A stretch of 19,257 nt of DNA from CAYNNQ01 sp051748085 (lineage in GTDB: Bacteria; Desulfobacterota; Desulfovibrionia; Desulfovibrionales; Desulfonatronovibrionaceae). This document shows, piece after piece, positions 7,656 through 15,534 of the stretch; positions within the stretch are counted from its first letter, which is position 1; each line of letters opens with the position of its first letter. The stretch is taken from assembly GCA_051748085.1 (NCBI GenBank), contig JBNJHA010000046.1, positions 1-19,257 of the forward strand, in the 5' to 3' direction. A program made the translations under genes and the position numbers. Under the pieces are notes generated by a model, which saw only the letters and a program-made list of their open reading frames with translations, was not told the DNA's origin and ran no database searches.

Positions 7656-9419
7656 TCATTTATCTTCCTTGAACTGCATGTCATGCAATTTTTTGTATAA
7701 CCGGCAGCATTCAAGCAGTTCCTTATGTGGTCCCTGATTAATGATCTGCCCATTGTCCATGACAATAATCCGATCCGCCTTGAGCACAGTGGACAGACGG
7801 TGAGCGATGACCAGGCTGGTCCGGCTGTGCATGAGGTTTTCCAGCGCCTTTTGGACAATCCTTTCCGCTTCCGTGTCCAAGGCACTGGTTGCCTCGTCCA
7901 AAATCAAAAGATCCGGGTCTTTTAAAAGTGCCCGACCGATTGCTATCCGCTGTCTCTGGCCTCCGGAAAGCTTGACTCCGCGTTCGCCGATAAGTGTTTC
8001 ATAGCCCTGCGGGAGCTTCTGAATAAAATCATGTGCATATGCGGCCTTGGCCGCATTCTGCAACGTGTTTTGGTCCACGTCCTCCCGACCGTAGGCGATA
8101 TTTTCCCGGATGGTTGCATTAAACAGAAAATTTTCCTGGGAGACAATCCCCAGGCTTCTGCGCAGGCTGTGCAAGGTATATTCCCGCACGGGGCGGCCGT
8201 TAATCCTTACCGTGCCTGAATCCGGATCGTGAAATCTGGGAACCAGGCTTATAAGAGTTGATTTTCCGCCTCCGCTCGGACCGACTATGGCTACTTGCTC
8301 GCCCGCGGCCATGCTGAAGCTGATGTTTTTCAGGGCCGGGGTTCCGCATCCGGAATAACTGAATGTTACTTGCTCAAAGGTCAGGCTTTTAAACGGAGGA
8401 TTATAATCGGTGTTGCCTTCTTTTTCCACATAGATATTCGGGCTGTCCAGGACCTCGAAGATTCTCTCGCCCGCAGCCAGAGCCTTTTGAATGGTCAAAT
8501 TGGCTTTGTTCAGTTTTTTGACCGGATCATAGAGCATGATAAGCGCGGCCATGAAGGAAAAAAAAGTACCGGGAGTGGACACACCTTCGATTACCTGCTT
8601 GCCTCCGTACCAGACGACTAGGCCCATTCCCAGGGCGCCGATGGTCTCCATGATCGGGGAGGACATTTCACTGTATACAACCTGTTTGGTGGCGATGTTT
8701 ACCAGTCTGGAGTTTTCGGAATTAAAGTGTCTGCATTCCCGTCTTTCCATGGCAAAGGCCTTGACCACCTTTATCCCGCTGAATATTTCCTGCAGGAAAG
8801 TGGAGATGTTGGAAATTTTTGCCTGGTTGCGCCGGCTTAGCTTGCGGATCTTGCGTCCGAAATAGTAAAAAGGATATAATGTTACAGGTAACGCGAAAAC
8901 CGCGATAGCGGCCAGAAAGGGATCCCGGTAAAAGACTACCCCGAGAAGCCCGATCATGGTCAATACCTCTCGGGATATCCGGACCAAAGCCGGCAGGCTG
9001 GAGCGGACTTCTGTTACGTCGTTTAAAATCCGGGCCATGAGGTTGCCGATCTGGTTATCGTCAAAGAAGCGTACAGGCAGATAAATTATTTTTTCATAAA
9101 GTTCCTGTCTTAATTTTTCCAACACCTTGAGGCCGCTTACGTTCATCTGGTAGTTCTGTACGAATCTGGCCAGGCCCTTTAATAAAAAGACTCCGACTAT
9201 CAGGGCGGGTATAATCGCCAGGGCGGTTTTGTCCTTGTTGATGAAAATTTCGTCCAGGGCCGGTTTGACCAGAAAAGCCGTGGCTCCTGCGCAGGCCGCG
9301 GCCACGATCATGGCGATCACGGCCAGGGAAATCCGGAATTTATAAGGCTTGAAATAGGAAAATATGCGCTTGGCCAGTTGCCAGCTGCTGCTGCTTTGGG
9401 GTTGGTCCTGAAGTTTCAT
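7656..9419 (-). CDS. msbA: MsbA-type lipid A/LPS core flippase (ABC exporter)
   Basis: This 587-residue half-transporter has a six-helix membrane domain (about residues 20-320) fused to one nucleotide-binding domain. It shows Walker A GPSGGGKST (about 379-387), ABC signature LSGGQ (about 483-487), Walker B LLILDEATSALD (about 503-514) and the H-loop AHRLST (about 537-542). Length, single NBD and the N-terminal pattern ending in LVKPALDEIF match MsbA, which homodimerises in the inner membrane and flips lipid A-core outward. The surrounding glycosyltransferases and ligase-like gene support this role; a generic multidrug half-transporter is less likely. GC content is like the right-hand flank, not the AT-rich genes downstream. 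A TATAAT-like hexamer lies just before the ATG, but no matching -35 was found. Confidence 0.9.
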   Translation of the reverse strand: MKLQDQPQSSSSWQLAKRIFSYFKPYKFRISLAVIAMIVAAACAGATAFLVKPALDEIFINKDKTALAIIPALIVGVFLLKGLARFVQNYQMNVSGLKVLEKLRQELYEKIIYLPVRFFDDNQIGNLMARILNDVTEVRSSLPALVRISREVLTMIGLLGVVFYRDPFLAAIAVFALPVTLYPFYYFGRKIRKLSRRNQAKISNISTFLQEIFSGIKVVKAFAMERRECRHFNSENSRLVNIATKQVVYSEMSSPIMETIGALGMGLVVWYGGKQVIEGVSTPGTFFSFMAALIMLYDPVKKLNKANLTIQKALAAGERIFEVLDSPNIYVEKEGNTDYNPPFKSLTFEQVTFSYSGCGTPALKNISFSMAAGEQVAIVGPSGGGKSTLISLVPRFHDPDSGTVRINGRPVREYTLHSLRRSLGIVSQENFLFNATIRENIAYGREDVDQNTLQNAAKAAYAHDFIQKLPQGYETLIGERGVKLSGGQRQRIAIGRALLKDPDLLILDEATSALDTEAERIVQKALENLMHSRTSLVIAHRLSTVLKADRIIVMDNGQIINQGPHKELLECCRLYKKLHDMQFKEDK

Positions 9420-9455
9420 ATATTATATTGGTTGTCTCATACTGGCAGTGTTAGA

Positions 9456-9620
9456 AGTTGGTTTTCATCCGGAAATGGTCCTTTTCCAGTTTAACGGCGT
9501 CAATTTTAGTAATTATTTGATCATGTATTGAGGTGTGCCCGCTTGTAATTACCTGATTTTCTTGCTAATCTAGTATTTCTAAATCCGGAAAATTTTGCAT
9601 TTCTGGATAAGAACAGGTTA
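9456..9620. repeat. Intergenic repeat, copy 1
   Basis: About 165 bp between msbA and the deacetylase gene that matches a second copy at 14443-14593 in the same orientation. The ends are conserved: left end AGTTGGTTTTCATCCGGAAA then TTAACGGCGTCAAT; right end TATTTCTAAATCCGGAA then GGATAAGAAC and GTTA. The middle differs in sequence and length. A hairpin, ATCCGGAAA/TTTCTGGAT, sits at the right end with one G-T pair, and a GGAAA/TTTCC hairpin at the left end. It starts about 35 nt beyond the deacetylase stop on the transcribed strand, so it is probably transcribed into that 3' UTR. Confidence 0.75.
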
Positions 9621-9625
9621 ATGGT

Positions 9626-9642
9626 GCCGTATTATAAACGGC
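9626..9642. other. Small hairpin after the deacetylase gene
   Basis: GCCGT (9626-9630) pairs with ACGGC (9638-9642) across a 7-nt AT loop. A T-rich tail follows only on the plus strand, the wrong side for terminating the minus-strand deacetylase transcript. It may instead stabilise the 3' end. Confidence 0.35.
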
Positions 9643-9654
9643 AGTTTTATTTGC

Positions 9655-10632
9655 CTATCCCGCATTTGCATCAGACAGTTTCATCTTTTTGCGGGTCAGT
9701 GCGGCAAAAGGACCGCAGCGAAGCAGAAAAAGTCGGCTTTTGAGCCAACTTAGTGATTTTCGAGGCGATACGCAAATTCTGCCCATACGGAACGCATCCG
9801 TTCCCGGACCCACGCGTCCGCGCTGCAAAGTAAATGCCGCCCTGAATCCGGCATCTCTTAGCGCCTTTTCCGAAACCGGATCGAATTCCCCCCACGGCCA
9901 GCAAAATATATCCATTTTCTGATCCAGAATTGCTGCCAATTCATTTTTACTTCTTTGAAAGTCGGCAAGGCAAAAGCGATAACGCTCCAGCTCATCACGG
10001 GCATACCAGAGAATTCGGCCGTTTTCCCGGCGCGGAAGACATCCCGGCCGGGCGTAAGCGCTGCCGCCTTTGAAACAGGGCATATCCTCCCCGCTTACAT
10101 CCCGTCCGTACAGCCTGTGGCTGCACCAGTTTTCCTTGGTTGCGGCCACAGGTTTTTTCCGGATAAATGAGCATTCGTGTCCGGCCGAATGGGGCCAAAC
10201 ATCCATGCCGTGGTCCTGGACCAGGCTTCTAAGTTCTGCCTGATTCATGAATTGTTCCAGGTTGTTATTGACCGTGGCCTGAAAAAAACTCTCGCCCGCC
10301 CCCAGCATATTGGGGGCCAGGGACTGAGATCGCACAGGCCCGTTACCAATGAAATCCGTGCATACAAAAAAAGATGCCCGCATGCCGCGTTCTTTAAGAA
10401 GAGGCAGGGCATACAGCCAATTGCTCAAGTGTCCGTCATCAAAAGTTATGCCTACGGCCGGAAAATCCAGGGGGCGCTTTTTGGCCACAATCCCCACAAT
10501 ATCCCGGGCCCCGAGGGTTTTAAAACCCATGTCCCGGATGCAGTCCAGGTGCTGTGCAAGCTGTTCCGGAGTGTGTCCGTCCGGAACACTGGTATTGTGG
10601 TAACAGAGGATGGGGATTGAGCGCCAGGTCAT
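9655..10632 (-). CDS. Polysaccharide deacetylase (NodB homology, CE4), no signal peptide
   Basis: This 325-residue protein carries the NodB/CE4 metal-dependent deacetylase fold. Motif 1 is TFDDG (residues 63-67) with catalytic base D65 and metal ligand D66; motif 2 is HSAGH with H148 and H152; a later CWPWGEFDP segment fits the motif that shapes the active groove. All key residues are present, so it should be active on an N-acetyl or O-acetyl sugar. There is no signal peptide or membrane helix, which suggests a cytoplasmic enzyme acting on a glycan precursor rather than on exported polymer. It starts 3 nt after the stop of the upstream GT4 gene, with a GAGG ribosome site inside that gene's end, so the two are coupled and may act on the same sugar. 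The insertion between motifs 1 and 2 (about residues 95-140) is long. Confidence 0.88.
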   Translation of the reverse strand: MTWRSIPILCYHNTSVPDGHTPEQLAQHLDCIRDMGFKTLGARDIVGIVAKKRPLDFPAVGITFDDGHLSNWLYALPLLKERGMRASFFVCTDFIGNGPVRSQSLAPNMLGAGESFFQATVNNNLEQFMNQAELRSLVQDHGMDVWPHSAGHECSFIRKKPVAATKENWCSHRLYGRDVSGEDMPCFKGGSAYARPGCLPRRENGRILWYARDELERYRFCLADFQRSKNELAAILDQKMDIFCWPWGEFDPVSEKALRDAGFRAAFTLQRGRVGPGTDAFRMGRICVSPRKSLSWLKSRLFLLRCGPFAALTRKKMKLSDANAG

Positions 10633-10635
10633 ATT

Positions 10636-11706
10636 TTAGTCATCCTCGGGAAAAGAAGCTTTTGTACATTTCAGGCAAAATTTTTCCAGGGTTTTTATTT
10701 GTGTCTCAAAATAAAAGTATGTTTTTATATGTTCACGCATTTTTTGCTGTATGACTTTTAGTTCGCGTCTGTCTTTGTCCAGCAGGGAAGAAAGTATGCT
10801 AACGCAACTTCCCATGGAATCAAACAAAAGATTATAGTGATTTTCCGGCCACATGTCCCGGACCGGTTCAATATCCCTGGCCACGGGGACAAGTCCGTGC
10901 GCCATACCTTCAAGCAGGGCATTGGGCAGGCCTTCGGAATGGGAGCCCAAAAGAAATATATCCGCGTCATCAAGGTACGGATGTACGTCATTTGTAAATC
11001 CGGCAAAAAAGACCCTGTTCCGGATGGGGCTGTTATCCACCTTTTTACGCAGTTTCTCTTCCTCCGGTCCGGTGCCGAGTATGGTATATGAAAAATCATG
11101 CCCCTGTTCAAACACGGTTTCCAGACATTCGAGAATTTCCAGATGTCCCTTGTTCGCGTTCAGCTGACTGGTGGAGACTATCTTCGGCGGCCGGGCAATC
11201 GAGTCCCGGAATGGAGGCACCGTTTTTCCGGTATGGATAACATGCATCCGAAAGGGATCAATGTATTTGTGCCCCTGAAGAATCCCTCTTTTAACATATT
11301 CGGCCGGGGCAAGGAGGCGGGGGCGGATTAGCCTGTACGCGAGTCTAACCTTAAAACAATTGCGCATATCCCCGGGCAGCCCGACCCGGTGGACAACCGG
11401 AAGGCCCAGAAGCCCAGCCGCCAACCCGGCAGTGCGCATGCCCTTGCCCACGTTGACCATTACCAACTCAGTACCGGTTTTCCGGAAAAAACGGATAAAT
11501 CTGTAAATGGCCAGCGGGTTGAAATCCGGACCGAAGTTCATTTCCAGGGTAGAAATATTGTTTTCCGCGGCAGTGTCTAAAAACGGACCACGGCGCCCGG
11601 CTATATGGCAACGGTGTCCGCGTTGCTGCAGGCCGAGCGCCGATTCCAGCATCCAGGTCTTGACTCCGCCCCATTTGCGGGTGGCATTGACAAAGGTAAT
11701 ATTCAT
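10636..11706 (-). CDS. Glycosyltransferase family 4 (GT-B)
   Basis: This 356-residue GT4 enzyme begins with a standard first strand and the KWGGVKTW loop (about residues 11-18). The donor half contains VSTSQLNANKGH (177-188), ILGTGPEEEKL (209-219) and the E-x7-E motif EGLPNALLE (E258 and E266). No membrane segment is seen. It is predicted to act in the cytoplasm on LPS core or a related glycan, and the coupled deacetylase downstream (3-nt gap) hints that the sugar it adds is N-acetylated first. Codon and base use match the GC-richer right half of the window rather than the AT-rich genes to the left. A 66-nt gap separates it from larB. Exact donor and acceptor are unknown. Confidence 0.9.
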   Translation of the reverse strand: MNITFVNATRKWGGVKTWMLESALGLQQRGHRCHIAGRRGPFLDTAAENNISTLEMNFGPDFNPLAIYRFIRFFRKTGTELVMVNVGKGMRTAGLAAGLLGLPVVHRVGLPGDMRNCFKVRLAYRLIRPRLLAPAEYVKRGILQGHKYIDPFRMHVIHTGKTVPPFRDSIARPPKIVSTSQLNANKGHLEILECLETVFEQGHDFSYTILGTGPEEEKLRKKVDNSPIRNRVFFAGFTNDVHPYLDDADIFLLGSHSEGLPNALLEGMAHGLVPVARDIEPVRDMWPENHYNLLFDSMGSCVSILSSLLDKDRRELKVIQQKMREHIKTYFYFETQIKTLEKFCLKCTKASFPEDD

Positions 11707-11772
11707 TTAAATATGGTCGATCTAGCGGAAAAACAGGCTGTTTGCATCCCGGTTTTGTGATTGGGATAAACT

Positions 11773-12549
11773 TCAGGTGTCCAAGTGAGGGGTTAGAATT
11801 TTTTTGGCCACGCAGGCCGCGCCGAACCCGTTGTCGATATTTACCGCCGCAACACCGGGAGCGCACGAATTAAGCATGTTAAAAAGGGAAGTGAATCCGT
11901 TCAGGGCTGCTCCATACCCGATCGAGGTCGGTACCCCTATTACAGGCTGGGAAGAAAGTCCAGCCAGTACAGAAGGCAGGGCTCCATCCATTCCGGCGAT
12001 CACAATAAGGACTTTTGCGGCCTCTATTTTATCTTTGTTTTCCAGAACGCGATGCAGTCCGGCTACTCCGACGTCGCAGAGCAGTCCGGCCCGGATCTGA
12101 ATATAGCGACACGTGGCCAGGCACTCCAGGGCGATGGAAATATCGGCGCTGCCGGCAGTAATAATAAGCACGTCTCCCAGCCCCGGGCTCGGTTGTGTAA
12201 GGCCGGGATCAAAATTCAAGGCAAAGATCCGGGAGACTGGATGGTAAAATCCGTGTTCCGGAAAAGCCTCTTTTAGTTCCGGTTCATACTCCAGGGGGAT
12301 TTTGGTGCCCATAACCGGCTGGTTATCACGGCCCAATTCCCGGGCGGCATCGATTATCTGCTGAACACTTTTTCCCGGTCCAAAAATTACTTCCCTGATT
12401 CCGGTCCGTTTCTCCCTTTTAAAGTCGGGGATTAAATCCGCGGGAGCTTCGGTTCGAAGGGCCTGCTTAAGCATGGGCAGGCCGTGTTCCGGGGAAATAA
12501 CGTTTTTGGAAATCTGCCGCAGAATGTTTAGTACGAGTGTGTTGTCCAT
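11773..12549 (-). CDS. larB: LarB, pyridinium-3,5-biscarboxylate mononucleotide synthase
   Basis: This 258-residue protein matches LarB, which carboxylates and hydrolyses nicotinic acid adenine dinucleotide in the first step of nickel-pincer nucleotide cofactor synthesis. It is a relative of PurE and was once annotated as an AIR carboxylase. Diagnostic stretches: REVIFGPGKS (52-61), ITAGSADI (130-137), IAGMDGALPSVLAGL (184-198), PTSIGYGAALNGF (207-219) and MLNSCAPG followed by VNIDNGFGAA (225-245). C229 in the NSCAPG stretch likely corresponds to the family's conserved cysteine, reported to bind the pyridinium substrate covalently. The gene starts 5 nt after the permease stop codon, so it is in the importer operon. 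No larC, larE or larA lies in the window, so the rest of the pathway must be elsewhere. Confidence 0.92.
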   Translation of the reverse strand: MDNTLVLNILRQISKNVISPEHGLPMLKQALRTEAPADLIPDFKREKRTGIREVIFGPGKSVQQIIDAARELGRDNQPVMGTKIPLEYEPELKEAFPEHGFYHPVSRIFALNFDPGLTQPSPGLGDVLIITAGSADISIALECLATCRYIQIRAGLLCDVGVAGLHRVLENKDKIEAAKVLIVIAGMDGALPSVLAGLSSQPVIGVPTSIGYGAALNGFTSLFNMLNSCAPGVAAVNIDNGFGAACVAKKILTPHLDT

Positions 12550-12554
12550 TTTAT

Positions 12555-14336
12555 CTACATGTTCAAGCGGAAGCCGCCGGTATCAAGTCGTTTTTCAAGC
12601 CTGGTGGCGAATATGCTCATGGAATAGCAGCACATGAAATACAATACGGCAACCGTTGTATAGATTTCAAAGGGATAGACCATGAGTCGGTTGTTTATGC
12701 CCTGGGCAACGAAAGTAAGCTCCATGACCCCGATGACGTAAGCAAGCGAGGTATCTTTGAAGATGGCTATGAATTGTCCGACAATGGCCGGGATCATCTG
12801 CTTCAAAGCCTGGGGCAGGATTATTTTGCGCATAGTCTGGAAATAGCTGAGACCGGTGCTGGCAGCGGCCTCGAATTGTCCGGCCGGAATATTCTGGATG
12901 CCGCCGCGGACAATTTCGGCCAGGTATGCGCCGGTAAATATGGTCAAAGCGATTGTCGCGCTCCAGAAGACATTTATATATGCCTTGGTGAAAATGGGCA
13001 AAAAGAAATAGACCCAGAAGATAACTATAATCAGCGGGTTACCGCGGATTATTTCGATATAGGCCATGCAGGGCAGGCGAAATACCCGATTTTTGGACAT
13101 CCGGCCCAGCCCCACGACAAGTCCGATAAAAAAGCTGATGCTTATGGCAATAACCGACATCAGAATCGAAAAAGAAAGTCCTCCGAGCCCCCAGAAAAGT
13201 TCCTCCGGATTGTTGCTTGGAAACTGCCAGATAAGCATGGTTTTCAGATTTTCAGCAATTATTTCCCATTGCAGGGAAATAACGCCCTGAGCGGCCTTAA
13301 ACAAAAGATATGCAAGGCCGAGTAAAAAAAGAGATTTTGCCGTTAGTTTGGCAGCCTTCCAAATGTTTTTCCCAACCAGGCGGAGCATCAGCCTGGTCCT
13401 TGATACCCGCAGATCGGTTTGCGGCGGGCGTTTAAGCATATCACCCAGCAGGGAAAAAAAATGAGCAATAAACGTCAGCGGAGCAAAGAGGATATGAGCC
13501 AGTTTGTGCGACCATTCCATTTTTTCCCGGGGTACGATCTTAAGCCTGGAGTTTATAAGGTTCAAAATGGCTGAAATAGTCAAGGAAAGGAAAAGATAGA
13601 GTACGGTGGCCGCGGTAGTCGCTTCAAAGCCTCTAAAAGTCAGGGATTCCACCTGTTGTGATTGCCAGCATAATTCAGCCACGCCAATGACCATTGCCAG
13701 GGAGGAATTTTTCATATTGTTTAAAAATTCACTCCCAAGCGGTGGAATTATGTTTCTGAAGGCCAGCGGCAGGATAATTTTGCGCAGGGTCTGCAGATAA
13801 TTAAGCCCGGAGGAGTAAGCCGATTCCAGAAGGCCGCCGGGAATGGACTGTATTCCGGCTCGAATTACCTCGGCCATGAAGGAGCTGGTATAAATGGCCA
13901 ATCCGAGTGTCGCGCTCCAGAATTCAAAATTTTGGTCAAAGGCAAATTCCCGCCATGATTCGGGCAGGGCCATGGGCATGGCAAAATACCAGAAAAAAAG
14001 CTGGACCAGAAGCGGAGTGTTGCGGAAGAATTCGACGTAAGTCGTGGACAGTGCGTGCAAAGGTTTGAAAGCAGACAGACGACCCAGGCCGAAAAAAGTA
14101 CCCAGAGCAAGAGCAATGGCCGAACTGATTAAGGAAATTTTTATGGTGAGTCTAAGTCCCTCAAGGAGATTGAAGCCGAGTATTTCTCCGTAGGTCGAGT
14201 TTCTTTCATATAAAACGCTCCAGTCGAATTTGTAGCCGAAATCAAATATGAATCCCCAGTAGTAAACTGCTCCGGCCAGAATCAGAAGGAGAACGGCGTA
14301 TTGGGTCAGGGGTTTATCAAACCAGTGTCTAAGCAT
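12555..14336 (-). CDS. Amino-acid ABC importer permease, two permease domains fused
   Basis: This 593-residue membrane protein is about twice the usual length for the polar amino-acid permease family (His/Glu/Gln/Arg/opine type). It contains two complete permease units. Unit 1 (about residues 55-265) has an EAA coupling loop around LESAYSSGLNYLQTLRKI (170-187). Unit 2 (about 380-585) has FEAAASTGLSYFQTMRKI (488-505). The EAA loops contact the ATPase, and here a single chain supplies both sites that are normally on two subunits. Additional hydrophobic segments at about 12-32, 283-298 and 330-350 link or precede the units. It should pair with the ATPase at 15535-16263 and the binding protein at 14607-15434. 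Separated from the binding-protein gene by 270 nt carrying a terminator and a repeat. Substrate not determined. Confidence 0.92.
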   Translation of the reverse strand: MLRHWFDKPLTQYAVLLLILAGAVYYWGFIFDFGYKFDWSVLYERNSTYGEILGFNLLEGLRLTIKISLISSAIALALGTFFGLGRLSAFKPLHALSTTYVEFFRNTPLLVQLFFWYFAMPMALPESWREFAFDQNFEFWSATLGLAIYTSSFMAEVIRAGIQSIPGGLLESAYSSGLNYLQTLRKIILPLAFRNIIPPLGSEFLNNMKNSSLAMVIGVAELCWQSQQVESLTFRGFEATTAATVLYLFLSLTISAILNLINSRLKIVPREKMEWSHKLAHILFAPLTFIAHFFSLLGDMLKRPPQTDLRVSRTRLMLRLVGKNIWKAAKLTAKSLFLLGLAYLLFKAAQGVISLQWEIIAENLKTMLIWQFPSNNPEELFWGLGGLSFSILMSVIAISISFFIGLVVGLGRMSKNRVFRLPCMAYIEIIRGNPLIIVIFWVYFFLPIFTKAYINVFWSATIALTIFTGAYLAEIVRGGIQNIPAGQFEAAASTGLSYFQTMRKIILPQALKQMIPAIVGQFIAIFKDTSLAYVIGVMELTFVAQGINNRLMVYPFEIYTTVAVLYFMCCYSMSIFATRLEKRLDTGGFRLNM

Positions 14337-14396
14337 TGTTGTCTGCCCGTTTTTTAGTCCGGATTGTCAGAGTCTTTTCCATGTTTTGCTTTTCGT

Positions 14397-14435
14397 AAAA
14401 GCCGGCGGGAAAACCTGCCTGGTTATCCCGCCGGC
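14397..14435 (-). terminator. Strong rho-independent terminator/attenuator between binding protein and permease
   Basis: On the minus strand, GCCGGCGGGA pairs perfectly with TCCCGCCGGC (10 bp; 14401-14410 and 14426-14435), with an inner AACC/GGTT stem, followed by TTTTA (14400-14396). It lies after the binding-protein gene and before the permease start. It probably ends most transcripts, so that the binding protein is made in excess while some transcription reads into the permease. Confidence 0.8.
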
Positions 14436-14442
14436 ATGCATT

Positions 14443-14593
14443 AGTTGGTTTCCAGCCGGAAATGGGCCTTTTCCTGATTAACGGCGTCAATATTACTCAA
14501 TTTCCTTGTTAAACAGGAAAAAAATCATTTCCGAACCCAAAACCTGATATTTCTAAATCCGGAATTTTTGAATTTCCGGATAAGAACTAGTTA
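14443..14593. repeat. Intergenic repeat, copy 2
   Basis: About 151 bp, same orientation as the copy at 9456-9620. The conserved left end reads AGTTGGTTTCCAGCCGGAAA and then TTAACGGCGTCAAT; the right end reads TATTTCTAAATCCGGAA and then GGATAAGAAC and GTTA. The right-end hairpin ATCCGGAA/TTCCGGAT is a perfect 8-bp stem here, while copy 1 has a wobble pair. The middle holds a TTTCC/GGAAA hairpin absent from copy 1. It begins 13 nt past the binding-protein stop codon and precedes the terminator on the transcribed strand. Confidence 0.75.
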
Positions 14594-14606
14594 TTAGCGT
14601 CCCGGT

Positions 14607-15434
14607 CTAGGGCCAGACTTCGATTTCCTCGGTCATCGGGAAATAATAGGGAGTGTCCGGTCCATACCATTTGTTGTAGATCTTCATGTACGTGCCGTCT
14701 TCCCAAATATCCTGCAGGGTAAAATTAACGGTGTCCCGCCATTTGGAATCGTCCTCGGGCAAGCCGATTCCATAAGGTTCATCGCTGAAAAAATCGCCGA
14801 CCAGTTCGTATTCGCCGGGTTGCTTGGCCGCGTAGCCGAGCAGTATTGTGCTGTCTGTGGTAAAGGCATCCACGCGGCCCATTTTCAGGGCATTAAACGC
14901 GGAGGCATAGTCCTGGAATGATATTACATTTTTTTTGTAGTCCGGATCGCCCAGTTTCTTGAGCAGGTTTTTAATGTTGATTTCCGAAGTTGTTCCCTGG
15001 GTGGTGGCAATTTTTTTTCCGACAAGATCTTTCCATTCGTCAAATTCGCCTTTTTTGGCCAGAATTTTTTGGCCGTCAAAGAAATAGGTAATGGAAAAAT
15101 CAATGGATCTATCCCTTTCCTTTTTGTGGGTCATATTGGCCACGGACATGTCGATGCGTCCCTGCTGAACAAACGTGATCCGGGTTTTGTCGGTTACTTT
15201 CACCCGTTCCAGCTCACAGCCCAGGCGGTCGGCGATTTCCTTGGCGATGTCCACGTCAAAGCCGACCCAATCGCCGTCCTTGTTGAAATAGGCACCGGGG
15301 ATGGAATTGGTCATCAGTCCGGCACGGATGACCTTGGTTTCCATGACCCGGTCATAAGTCGGACCGGCAAAGGCCAGCTGGGCCATGATCAAAACCAGAC
15401 CCAGGGTCAGAGAAAGAGTCTTTAAGACACGCAT
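14607..15434 (-). CDS. Periplasmic amino-acid-binding protein (SBP family 3)
   Basis: This 275-residue protein has an N-terminal Sec signal: basic start, hydrophobic core, and likely cleavage after AFA at residue 23. The mature part matches the family 3 solute-binding proteins of polar amino-acid importers: GFDVDIAKEIADRLG (about 58-72), then TRITFVQQGRIDMSVANMT and ERDRSIDFS (about 82-112), the conserved ligand-site region with Arg and Asp contacts. It delivers substrate to the fused permease downstream. The start is set by a strong GGAGGG site (15440-15445) five bases before the ATG. The 100-nt gap from the ATPase gene plus the strong terminator after this gene suggest it is expressed at higher level than the permease. 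The exact amino acid is not predictable. Confidence 0.93.
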   Translation of the reverse strand: MRVLKTLSLTLGLVLIMAQLAFAGPTYDRVMETKVIRAGLMTNSIPGAYFNKDGDWVGFDVDIAKEIADRLGCELERVKVTDKTRITFVQQGRIDMSVANMTHKKERDRSIDFSITYFFDGQKILAKKGEFDEWKDLVGKKIATTQGTTSEINIKNLLKKLGDPDYKKNVISFQDYASAFNALKMGRVDAFTTDSTILLGYAAKQPGEYELVGDFFSDEPYGIGLPEDDSKWRDTVNFTLQDIWEDGTYMKIYNKWYGPDTPYYFPMTEEIEVWP

Positions 15435-15470
15435 GTTTTCCCTCCATTTTTTTTAAGAGGTTAAAATGTT

Positions 15471-15489
15471 AAAAATACGCTGAAAGCGT
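15471..15489 (-). terminator. Weak hairpin with T-tail before the binding-protein gene
   Basis: On the minus strand ACGCT-TTC-AGCGT (15489-15477) is followed by ATTTTT. The stem is 5 bp. It lies between the ATPase stop and the binding-protein ribosome site and could be a mild attenuator or part of the leader; an internal promoter in this gap is not excluded. Confidence 0.3.
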
Positions 15490-15534
15490 TGGCCTCGAAG
15501 TGTATCTGCAGTTTTAGGAGCGGCTGCATCCGGC

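Noticed and set aside
11726..11760. Hairpins AAACA/TGTTT and ATCCC/GGGAT between larB and the GT4 gene as a terminator
   Set aside because: The stems are five bases and mostly AT or with a long loop, too weak to support a terminator call.
12537..13325. Long plus-strand open frame (262 codons) opposite the permease gene
   Set aside because: It lies wholly on the antisense of a clear permease gene, its translation is low-complexity with no family resemblance, and such frames are expected opposite GC-biased genes.
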